From: JAJPHY01 sp040754475 | GTDB taxonomy: Bacteria; Actinomycetota; UBA4738; HRBIN12 | Reading direction: 5' to 3' | Length of the DNA stretch: 5,692 bases | Assembly (NCBI GenBank): GCA_040754475.1 | Contig: JBFMCN010000038.1 | Span: forward strand, 1-5,692 | In this document: piece after piece, positions 1-5,692 of the stretch | Numbering within the stretch: position 1 is the first letter of the stretch | How the letters are laid out: every line of letters begins with the position of its first letter | The notes under the pieces: generated by a model | What the model saw: the letters and a program-made list of their open reading frames with translations, nothing else | Databases searched by the model: none | Told to the model about the DNA's origin: nothing | Program-made: the position numbers and the translations under genes

Positions 1-2859
1 CGGAACAACCGCTTGAAGCGGCTTCTCGACCTCCAGGCCCCCGAGATCATCGTGAACAACGAGAAGCGCATGCTCCAGGAAGCCGTCGACGCGCTGTTCG
101 ACAACGGTCGGCGCGGCCGCCCCGTCACCGGACCCGGCAACCGCCCGCTCAAGTCGCTTTCGGACATGCTGAAGGGCAAGCAGGGTCGGTTCCGCCAGAA
201 CCTGCTCGGCAAGCGCGTTGACTACTCGGGGCGCTCGGTGATCGTTGTCGGACCGCAGCTCCGACTGCACCAGTGCGGCCTCCCTAAGCAGATGGCGCTG
301 GAGCTGTTCAAGCCGTTCGTGATGAAGCGCCTCGTCGACCAGAACCAGGCGCAGAACATCAAGAGCGCCAAGCGGATGGTGGAACGCGCCCGGCCCCAGG
401 TCTGGGACGTGCTCGAGGAGGTCATCCGGGACCACCCGGTGCTGCTGAACCGGGCCCCGACCCTCCACCGGTTGGGGATCCAGGCGTTCGAGCCGGTGCT
501 CGTGGAGGGCAAGGCCATCCAGATCCATCCGCTGGTCTGCACCGCGTTCAACGCCGACTTCGACGGTGACCAGATGGCGGTGCACGTGCCGCTGTCGGCA
601 GAGGCGCAAGCCGAGGCCCGCGTGCTGATGCTGTCGGCCAACAACATCCTGTCACCGGCGCACGGACGGCCCATAGCCGTGCCCACACAGGACATGGTTC
701 TCGGGATCTACTACCTGACGCTGGAGCCGGAGCGACCGGCCAAGGACGAGGACATCCCGAGGTTCACCTCGGTAGCCGAGGCGCTGATGGCTCTCGATCA
801 CCGGCTCGTGAAGCTGCACACCGTGGTGAAGGTACGGATGCCCGGGAAGGCTCTGCCGCCGGAGATGCTTCCGGATCGCGTCGACCTGCAGGGGGACGGC
901 CGGGTTCCGCTCGTCGAGACGACGATCGGCCGACTGATCTTCAACCAGGCCTTCCCCGACGACCAGGAGTTCGTGAACCGGCCGCTCATGAAGGGCGACA
1001 TCGCCAAGCTCGTCGACGCGAGCGTGCACAAGTACGACCGCGCGCAGGTGGAGCAGATCCTCGACAACCTCAAGAACATCGGGTTCCACTACGCCACACG
1101 CGCCGGCGTGACGCTCGGCGTCGAGGACGTCACCACACCGGCCGACAAGGCGAAGATCCTGGACTCCTACGAGACGCAGGCTCAGAAGATCGAGAGCCAG
1201 TACCGCAAGGGAATCATCACAGACGACGAGCGGCGCCAGGAGCTGATCGAGATCTGGACCGCGGCGACCGATCGGGTGAAGGACGCCATGGAGGCCCAGT
1301 TCGGCAAGACAAACCCCATCTACATGATGGCCAACTCCGGCGCCCGCGGGAACATCATGCAGATCCGGCAGATCGCCGGAATGCGTGGTCTCGTGGCCAA
1401 CCCCCGCGGCGAGATCATCCCGCGTCCGATCAAGTCCAACTTCCGCGAGGGTCTGTCCGTGCTCGAGTACTTCATCTCCACCCACGGCGCCCGCAAGGGC
1501 CTGGCCGATACGGCTCTTAGGACTGCGGACTCCGGCTACCTCACGCGGCGGCTCGTGGACGTCGCTCAGGAGATCATCGTGCGGGAGGAGGACTGCGGGA
1601 CCGACCGCAGCGTCCCGGTCGTCGTCACGGTCGAGACCCCGCAGGGCGATCGAGAGCCGAACGCCCACCTCGACACGTCTCTGTTCGGCCGGGTGCTAGC
1701 CGAAGACGTGAGGGGCCCCGACAAGAAGAAGGTGGCATCTCGGGGGGACGAGCTGGACGACACGCTGGTCGATCGGCTCGTCGAGGCTGGCGTCGATGTG
1801 GTTCGCGTCAGGTCGGCCACGACCTGTGAGGCTGCGTACGGAGTCTGCCGCCTGTGCTACGGCTGGAGCCTCGCGACCGGTCGCCTCGTCGACATCGGCG
1901 AGTCCGTCGGCATCGTTGCCGCTCAGTCGATCGGCGAGCCGGGCACGCAGCTCACCATGCGGACGTTCCACACCGGAGGGGTCGCGGGCGAGGACATCAC
2001 GCACGGTCTGCCGCGCGTCCAGGAGCTGTTCGAGGCCCGCCGGCCCAAGGGCGAGGCGCAGATCACCGAGCTCGCTGGCGCCGTGATCGTCGAGGATGAC
2101 GAGGACAAGAAGGTCCGGCGTATCACGGTCACCTCCGAGGACGGTGAACCGGTCCAGTACCAGGTGTCGTTCCGCGCTCGGCTGACCGTCGCCGACGGAG
2201 ACACTGTCGAGGTCGGGCATCAGCTCACGGAGGGTTCTGTCAATCCCCACGAGAAGCTCCGCGTCGAAGGGGTTCAGGCCCTGCAGGCGCACCTGGTCGA
2301 AGAGGTCCAGCAGGTGTACCGCAGCCAGGGCGTGACGATCCACGACAAGCACATCGAGCTGATCGTCCGGCAGATGCTGCGCAAGGTGCAGATCATCGAG
2401 CCCGGCGATACCGACTTCCTCCCCGGAGACCTCGTCGACCGCCGGAGATTCGAGGCGATCAACCAGGAGACCGTGGAGAACGGCGGTGAGCCGGCGACGG
2501 CCCGTCCGCAGCTGCTTGGGATCACGAAGGCGTCGCTCGCCACCGACTCGTGGCTGTCGGCGGCATCGTTCCAGGAGACCACCAGGGTCCTGACCGAGGC
2601 CGCGATCGGCGCAAAGTCGGATCAACTCTTGGGGCTGAAGGAGAACGTGATCATCGGCAAGCTCATCCCCGCCGGCACAGGCATGGGCCGCTACCGCAAC
2701 GTCCAGGTACAGATCCAGCCGGAGGCGATCCCCGAGTACTGGCTGGCGAGGCAGCGCGAGCTCGCCGAGCAGGAGGTGGAGGGCGAGCCCGTGCTAACGG
2801 GTCTTACCAGAGAGGAGGCCGAGCAGATGCTCGGCGGGTCCTTCTCGCCGGAGGAATAG
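1..2859 (+). CDS. rpoC: RNA polymerase beta-prime subunit, 5'-truncated
   Basis: This is the largest catalytic subunit of RNA polymerase. The reading frame is open from base 1 (RNNRLKRLLDL...) to TAG at 2857-2859, giving 952 residues. By comparison with E. coli, roughly 270-350 N-terminal residues, including the zinc ribbon, lie upstream of the window. Counting from base 1, visible elements are: the switch-2 region near residues 50-80; the Mg-binding motif NADFDGDQ at 184-191 with D186, D188 and D190; the F-loop followed by the bridge helix at about 484-523; the second zinc site C532, C609, C616 and C619; and the trigger loop starting GIVAAQSIGEPGTQLTMRTFH at 637. There is no large SI3-type insert after the trigger-loop start, unlike E. 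coli, which fits Actinomycetota. The conserved C-terminal LGITKASLATDSW and GKLIPAGTG blocks are present, followed by a short acidic tail. No frameshift or missing catalytic residue is seen. rpoB would be expected just upstream. Confidence 0.98.
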   Translation, partial: RNNRLKRLLDLQAPEIIVNNEKRMLQEAVDALFDNGRRGRPVTGPGNRPLKSLSDMLKGKQGRFRQNLLGKRVDYSGRSVIVVGPQLRLHQCGLPKQMALELFKPFVMKRLVDQNQAQNIKSAKRMVERARPQVWDVLEEVIRDHPVLLNRAPTLHRLGIQAFEPVLVEGKAIQIHPLVCTAFNADFDGDQMAVHVPLSAEAQAEARVLMLSANNILSPAHGRPIAVPTQDMVLGIYYLTLEPERPAKDEDIPRFTSVAEALMALDHRLVKLHTVVKVRMPGKALPPEMLPDRVDLQGDGRVPLVETTIGRLIFNQAFPDDQEFVNRPLMKGDIAKLVDASVHKYDRAQVEQILDNLKNIGFHYATRAGVTLGVEDVTTPADKAKILDSYETQAQKIESQYRKGIITDDERRQELIEIWTAATDRVKDAMEAQFGKTNPIYMMANSGARGNIMQIRQIAGMRGLVANPRGEIIPRPIKSNFREGLSVLEYFISTHGARKGLADTALRTADSGYLTRRLVDVAQEIIVREEDCGTDRSVPVVVTVETPQGDREPNAHLDTSLFGRVLAEDVRGPDKKKVASRGDELDDTLVDRLVEAGVDVVRVRSATTCEAAYGVCRLCYGWSLATGRLVDIGESVGIVAAQSIGEPGTQLTMRTFHTGGVAGEDITHGLPRVQELFEARRPKGEAQITELAGAVIVEDDEDKKVRRITVTSEDGEPVQYQVSFRARLTVADGDTVEVGHQLTEGSVNPHEKLRVEGVQALQAHLVEEVQQVYRSQGVTIHDKHIELIVRQMLRKVQIIEPGDTDFLPGDLVDRRRFEAINQETVENGGEPATARPQLLGITKASLATDSWLSAASFQETTRVLTEAAIGAKSDQLLGLKENVIIGKLIPAGTGMGRYRNVQVQIQPEAIPEYWLARQRELAEQEVEGEPVLTGLTREEAEQMLGGSFSPEE

Positions 2860-2861
2860 CC

Positions 2862-2886
2862 CGCAGCCCGGGAGGGCAATGCTGCG
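2862..2886. other. Weak inverted repeat between convergent rpoC and phosphatase genes
   Basis: CGCAGC at 2862-2867 pairs with GCTGCG at 2881-2886 around a 13-base loop, filling most of the 28-base gap between the two convergent stop codons. No T-tract follows on either strand, so it does not look like a standard intrinsic terminator. It could be a weak shared terminator or chance in GC-rich DNA. No better terminator for rpoC is visible on the + strand. Confidence 0.25.
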
Positions 2887-2887
2887 T

Positions 2888-3664
2888 CTAGCCGCGTGCG
2901 ATGGCCAACAGCTCGGCGTGCACCTCGGGCGATCCGGCCAGGATGTCGCCCGAAAGGTACCCGGGTCCGCCCTCCCAGTCGGTCACTACCCCGCCGGCCT
3001 CCTCGATCAGCAGGGCTCCCGCAGCCACGTCCCACGACGAGAGGCCGAGCTCGAAGAACCCCTCGAAGACCCCTGAGGCCACCCAGGCCAGGTCGAGCGA
3101 GGCCGCACCCGGGCGTCGGAGGTCTTCGAAGCGCTCAAGGCACCGCCTGAAGACCCCCAGGTACCTGGGCAGCATCTTCTTGTGCCGGAAGGGGAAGCCC
3201 GTCCCCACGACGCCACGCTCCGGCGGCAACTCCGAGACGCGGAGCTGCGCCGGCTCCACCCCCGGGCGTTCCACCACCGCACCCTTGCCCTTCTCGCCCA
3301 CGTAGGTCTCGCCTAGGAAGGGGGCGTGAACGACCCCGATCACCGGCTTCCCACCTTCGACCAGGGCGACCGAGACGCCGACGGCGGGGAACCGGTGCAG
3401 GTAGTTGGTGGTGCCGTCAAGGGGATCGACGACCCAGTAGCGTTCGCCGTCGGCGCCGCCTCCTTCCTCCCCGAGAACGGGGATCTCGGGCGCGGAGGCC
3501 AGGGTCTCCGCTATCGCGCGCTCGGATGCTCGATCGACATCGGTAACGTAGTCGCCTGCTCCCTTCTGCTCCGCGGGACCGGCCGGGCGGGCGCTCCGCA
3601 CGATCTCGCCGCCCCGGAGAGCGGCCCTTCGAGCGACTTCGCGGAGCGCGATGGGCTGTGGCAC
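2888..3664 (-). CDS. Inositol monophosphatase family protein (SuhB-like)
   Basis: This is a Mg-dependent phosphatase of the IMPase superfamily, whose members hydrolyse inositol-1-phosphate and related sugar or nucleotide monophosphates. With a GTG start at 3664 it has 258 residues, the usual family length. Visible motifs, numbered from this start, are GDYVTDVD (about 38-44), the GEE metal-ligand segment (65-67), DPLDGTTNY (80-88, with D80 and D83) and WDVAAGALLIEEAGG (211-225, with D212). These match the residues that bind the catalytic metals in human IMPA1 and E. coli SuhB. The DGTTN form followed by HRFP favours an IMPase over the related HisN or CysQ branches, but the substrate cannot be fixed from sequence. 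The frame could begin at ATG 3736, adding 24 residues with no family similarity and no ribosome-binding site. The GTG is preferred because it aligns with family N-termini and lies 7 bases after a TANNNT -10. The gene is antisense to its neighbours. Confidence 0.9.
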   Translation of the reverse strand: MPQPIALREVARRAALRGGEIVRSARPAGPAEQKGAGDYVTDVDRASERAIAETLASAPEIPVLGEEGGGADGERYWVVDPLDGTTNYLHRFPAVGVSVALVEGGKPVIGVVHAPFLGETYVGEKGKGAVVERPGVEPAQLRVSELPPERGVVGTGFPFRHKKMLPRYLGVFRRCLERFEDLRRPGAASLDLAWVASGVFEGFFELGLSSWDVAAGALLIEEAGGVVTDWEGGPGYLSGDILAGSPEVHAELLAIARG

Positions 3665-3671
3665 GGCAACT

Positions 3672-3677
3672 ACGCTA
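3672..3677 (-). promoter_or_regulatory. -10 element for a leaderless phosphatase transcript
   Basis: On the - strand the hexamer is TAGCGT, matching the actinobacterial TANNNT -10 consensus. It is followed by exactly seven bases (3671-3665) and then the GTG at 3664. This spacing would place transcription initiation on the first base of the start codon, giving a leaderless mRNA. That would explain why no Shine-Dalgarno sequence precedes the GTG. No convincing -35 is seen at 16-19 bases upstream, where the DNA is almost pure GC. Confidence 0.45.
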
Positions 3678-3800
3678 GCAGGGCGCCGCGGGCCGCCGGC
3701 CGAACGGTTTGGCTGAGACAGGTCAACCAACGCCATCGGGGTATTGGCAGTTGGCCAGTTCGAGGGTCGGATTCACCAACTACAGACTGCGCTGTGTTCG

Positions 3801-3830
3801 TTGACGGGCGCGGCTCGTGCCTAGTAGCCT
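3801..3830 (+). promoter_or_regulatory. Probable main promoter of the rpsL-rpsG-fusA operon
   Basis: TTGACG at 3801-3806 and TAGCCT at 3825-3830 are separated by 18 bases, a good fit to the housekeeping sigma consensus of Actinomycetota (TTGACN, then TANNNT). Transcription would start near 3837, leaving an untranslated leader of about 160 nt before rpsL. It is the best sigma-70-type match in the gap, and the str operon needs a promoter here because an antisense gene separates it from rpoC. Confidence 0.6.
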
Positions 3831-3843
3831 TAGCGTTTGCGCC

Positions 3844-3866
3844 GCGGACCCGGCGGGTGGGTCCGC
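3844..3866 (+). repeat. Perfect 8-bp inverted repeat (leader hairpin 1)
   Basis: GCGGACCC at 3844-3851 is the exact reverse complement of GGGTCCGC at 3859-3866, with a 7-base loop. It would form a stable hairpin near the 5' end of a transcript starting at about 3837. No T-tract follows. Its arms share the sequences CGGACCC and GGGTCCG with the terminator-like hairpin at 3927-3952, so the two structures can exchange partners. Confidence 0.6.
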
Positions 3867-3872
3867 TATCCT
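3845..3872 (+). promoter_or_regulatory. Possible second promoter for rpsL
   Basis: TATCCT at 3867-3872 is a good -10 match. The hexamer 16 bases upstream, CGGACC at 3845-3850, shares only the GAC core with a -35. If used, transcription would start near 3879 and skip the first leader hairpin. The inverted repeat at 3844-3866 would then sit between the -35 and -10 and could act as an operator. This is a weaker alternative to the promoter at 3801. Confidence 0.25.
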
Positions 3873-3926
3873 AGCGAGCTTTCAGGGGGTACCCGAAGGG
3901 ACAACTGCGCCTGAGGCCGTCCCTGG

Positions 3927-3952
3927 AAGCCGGACCCGCGGGTCCGGCTTTT
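3927..3952 (+). terminator. Terminator-like hairpin in the rpsL leader
   Basis: AAGCCGGACCC at 3927-3937 and GGGTCCGGCTT at 3940-3950 are perfectly complementary. Allowing a CGCG loop leaves a 10-bp GC-rich stem followed directly by a run of four T (3949-3952) and CG. This is the form of a short-tailed actinobacterial intrinsic terminator. It lies 45 bases before the rpsL start and downstream of both promoter candidates. No + strand gene ends nearby, so an attenuator role is more likely than a gene-end terminator. On the - strand only TT follows the stem. Confidence 0.6.
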
Positions 3953-3997
3953 CGTTGGACCCCTGACGGAACAAGGAAGCACGAAGACGAGAGAGCC

Positions 3998-4372
3998 ATG
4001 CCTACGATCCAGCAGCTGGTCAGGGAGGGACGCGAGCGTCCGCGCAGCAAGACCAAGAGCCCCGCGCTCAGGGGCTCTCCACAGCGGCGCGGCGTTTGCA
4101 CGCGTGTGTACACGACGACCCCGAAGAAGCCGAACTCGGCACTTCGCAAGGTTGCACGGGTTCGCCTGACCACGCAGATCGAGGTCACCGCCTACATCCC
4201 CGGCATCGGCCACAACCTCCAAGAGCACTCCATCGTGCTGGTGCGCGGAGGCCGTGTGAAAGACCTGCCGGGGGTCCGCTACAAGATCATCCGCGGAACT
4301 CTCGACACCGCCGGCGTGAGGGACCGCAAGAAGGCACGTTCGCGCTACGGTGCGAAGAAGGGCGAGGCCTGA
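3998..4372 (+). CDS. rpsL: 30S ribosomal protein S12
   Basis: S12 is the decoding-centre protein of the small subunit and contacts the A-site codon-anticodon helix. The 124-residue length equals the bacterial norm. The signature RGVCTRVYTTTPKKPNSALRK is present, with K43 in the wild-type form, and GGRVKDLPGVRY follows with K88. Changes at K43 and K88 are the classical streptomycin-resistance sites, so this allele looks streptomycin-sensitive. D89 in KDLPG is the residue that RimO methylthiolates in species that have that enzyme. Only a weak purine-rich stretch (GAGAGAG, 3989-3995) precedes the ATG. A better AAGGAA at 3973-3978 is 19 bases away, too far for normal use. It is the first gene of the rpsL-rpsG-fusA operon, and its stop codon lies 2 bases before rpsG. 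Confidence 0.98.
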   Translation: MPTIQQLVREGRERPRSKTKSPALRGSPQRRGVCTRVYTTTPKKPNSALRKVARVRLTTQIEVTAYIPGIGHNLQEHSIVLVRGGRVKDLPGVRYKIIRGTLDTAGVRDRKKARSRYGAKKGEA

Positions 4373-4374
4373 CC

Positions 4375-4845
4375 ATGCCACGCAAGGGCCCTGCCGTACG
4401 CCGGGAGATCGAGCCGGACCCTGTGTACCAGAACCCGCTGGTCACGCAGTTGGTCAACAAGGTCCTGCTCAAGGGGAAGAAGTCGCTGGCCGAGCGCACG
4501 GTCTACAAGGCGCTCGAGGTCATCTCCGAGCGGACGGCGAACGACCCGGTGATCACGCTCAAGAAGGCCGTGGAGAACGTCCGCCCGATGCTCGAGGTCC
4601 GTTCGCGTAGGGTGGGCGGCGCCAACTACCAGGTTCCGGTGGAAGTACGACCCGCACGCGGCACCACGCTGGCGCTCCGGTGGATCGTGACCAACTCGCG
4701 GGCGCGGAAGGAACACTCGATGGCCGAGCGCCTTGTCGGCGAGATCATGGACGCCTCGCAGGGTCAGGGCGTCTCGGTCAAGCGGCGCGAAGACATGCAC
4801 AAGATGGCGGAGGCGAACAGGGCGTTCGCGCACTACCGATGGTGA
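4375..4845 (+). CDS. rpsG: 30S ribosomal protein S7
   Basis: S7 starts assembly of the 30S head by binding the 3' domain of 16S rRNA, and it lines the E site. The protein is 156 residues, begins MPRKGPAVRR and ends AFAHYRW, the usual actinobacterial length and end. The helical core PLVTQLVNKVLLKGKKSLAE (21-40) and the beta-ribbon segment LEVRSRRVGGANYQVPVEV (73-91) are intact. The start is fixed by N-terminal conservation and by GAGG at 4364-4367, seven bases upstream and inside the end of rpsL. The frame stays open further upstream inside rpsL, but that part is a shadow of S12. The 2-base gap to rpsL implies translational coupling. It also leaves no room for the roughly 100-base S7 feedback site found between these genes in E. 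coli. Confidence 0.98.
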   Translation: MPRKGPAVRREIEPDPVYQNPLVTQLVNKVLLKGKKSLAERTVYKALEVISERTANDPVITLKKAVENVRPMLEVRSRRVGGANYQVPVEVRPARGTTLALRWIVTNSRARKEHSMAERLVGEIMDASQGQGVSVKRREDMHKMAEANRAFAHYRW

Positions 4846-4862
4846 TCGACGCGAACGTCCGT

Positions 4863-4888
4863 GCCGGGCTGGAGGGCCCGGCCTTTCG
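4863..4888 (+). terminator. Short hairpin with CTTTCG tail between rpsG and fusA
   Basis: GCCGGGC at 4863-4869 and GCCCGGC at 4876-4882 form a perfect 7-bp GC stem with a 6-base loop, followed by CTTTCG. The tail resembles that of the rpsL leader hairpin (CTTTTCG) and the GGCCTTTCG ends common in actinobacterial terminators. Inside an operon it may act as a leaky terminator, an RNA-processing site or a 3'-end stabiliser. The stem ends 21 bases before the fusA start. Confidence 0.4.
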
Positions 4889-4890
4889 TG

Positions 4891-4898
4891 AGGGGGTG
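4891..4898 (+). promoter_or_regulatory. fusA ribosome-binding site
   Basis: AGGGGGTG matches the ideal AGGAGGTG at 7 of 8 positions, with a G-U pair possible at the remaining one. It is spaced 5 bases from the ATG at 4904. It is the strongest ribosome-binding site in the window and decides the start of fusA in favour of 4904 over the GTG at 4988, which has only AAGGG four bases upstream. Confidence 0.75.
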
Positions 4899-4903
4899 CG
4901 CTG

Positions 4904-5692
<789 letters not shown>

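Larger units (their letters stand above)
3665..3997. other. Divergent intergenic region between the phosphatase and rpsL
   Basis: These 333 bases hold no credible gene. From left to right they contain: the phosphatase -10 at 3672-3677; an AT-richer stretch of roughly 3705-3781 with scattered TTGGC and CCAAC repeats; the str-operon promoter at 3801-3830; and a GC-rich leader with three potential hairpins at 3844-3866, 3898-3923 and 3927-3952. Reading frames that cross the region are fragments without protein-like composition. No tRNA fold was found. Confidence 0.7.
3837..3997 (+). promoter_or_regulatory. rpsL leader RNA, candidate transcription attenuator
   Basis: This is the predicted untranslated leader of the str operon. 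GGACCC occurs at 3846, 3932 and 3957, and its complement GGGTCC at 3859 and 3940, so the two alternate along the RNA. Hairpin 1 (3844-3866) and the terminator-like hairpin (3927-3952) can form together. Alternatively, GGGTCCG at 3859-3865 can pair with CGGACCC at 3931-3937, or GGGTCC at 3940-3945 with GGACCC at 3957-3962; either would prevent the terminator stem. A third small hairpin joins GGGAC at 3898-3902 to GTCCC at 3919-3923. The arrangement resembles attenuator leaders of other ribosomal-protein operons. The ligand, if any, is unknown, and nothing I recognise as a known riboswitch core is present. Confidence 0.45.

Noticed and set aside
652..2625. Long open frames on the - strand opposite rpoC (652-1668 and 1696-2625)
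   Set aside because: They mirror the codon bias of a GC-rich + strand gene, show no recognisable domain, and lie opposite one of the most conserved proteins known.
3740..3782. A tRNA-like stretch containing TTCGAGG and ending CACCA
   Set aside because: The segment before TTCGA does not pair with the segment after it, and no anticodon arm or acceptor stem can be built.
3326..3874. A + strand open frame of 182 codons across the phosphatase 5' half and the gap
   Set aside because: It is mostly antisense to the conserved IMPase motifs, has no family-like sequence, and runs through the rpsL promoter.
3857..3874. A five-codon GTG frame in the rpsL leader as a possible leader peptide
   Set aside because: There is no ribosome-binding site, it overlaps hairpin 1, and it has no run of a single regulatory amino acid.
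4096..4374. Upstream extension of the S7 frame to an ATG inside rpsL
   Set aside because: S7 conservation begins exactly at MPRKGPA at 4375. The extension is an out-of-frame reading of the conserved S12 gene.

Overview
The window is high-GC chromosomal DNA carrying the conserved join between the rpoBC and str (streptomycin) loci. It most likely comes from a member of the Actinomycetota. RpoC has a trigger loop with no large SI3-type insert, and its C-terminal half reads closely like the actinobacterial form (LGITKASLATDSWLSAASF...). S7 is 156 aa and ends AFAHYRW. EF-G has the ERGITITSAATTCQW switch region. Details such as FHTGGVAGEDITHG in RpoC, from memory, look less like Streptomyces or Mycobacterium and more like a deep-branching or uncultured class. 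This placement is inference; no search was run.

Layout. Bases 1-2859 (+) are rpoC without its N-terminal part. Bases 2888-3664 (-) are an inositol-monophosphatase-family gene that converges on rpoC with a 28-base gap. Bases 3665-3997 are a 333-base gap between two divergent genes. It holds a leaderless-type -10 for the phosphatase, one or two promoters for the str operon, and a GC-rich leader RNA region with a terminator-like hairpin just upstream of rpsL. Then come rpsL (3998-4372), rpsG (4375-4845) and the first 263 codons of fusA (4904 to the window end), all on +. rpsL and rpsG are 2 bases apart. rpsG and fusA are 58 bases apart, with a short hairpin followed by CTTTCG between them.

How the genes work together. 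RpoC is the catalytic beta-prime subunit of RNA polymerase. S12, S7 and EF-G are the decoding-centre protein, the 30S head assembly protein and the translocase. All are growth-rate-linked core functions. The phosphatase is the only accessory gene and is transcribed against the rest.

No new defence, mobile or biosynthetic system is visible. The most interesting structure is non-coding: the rpsL leader carries the hexamer GGACCC three times and its reverse complement GGGTCC twice, in alternating order. This gives mutually exclusive hairpins, one of them terminator-like, and suggests transcription attenuation of the str operon.
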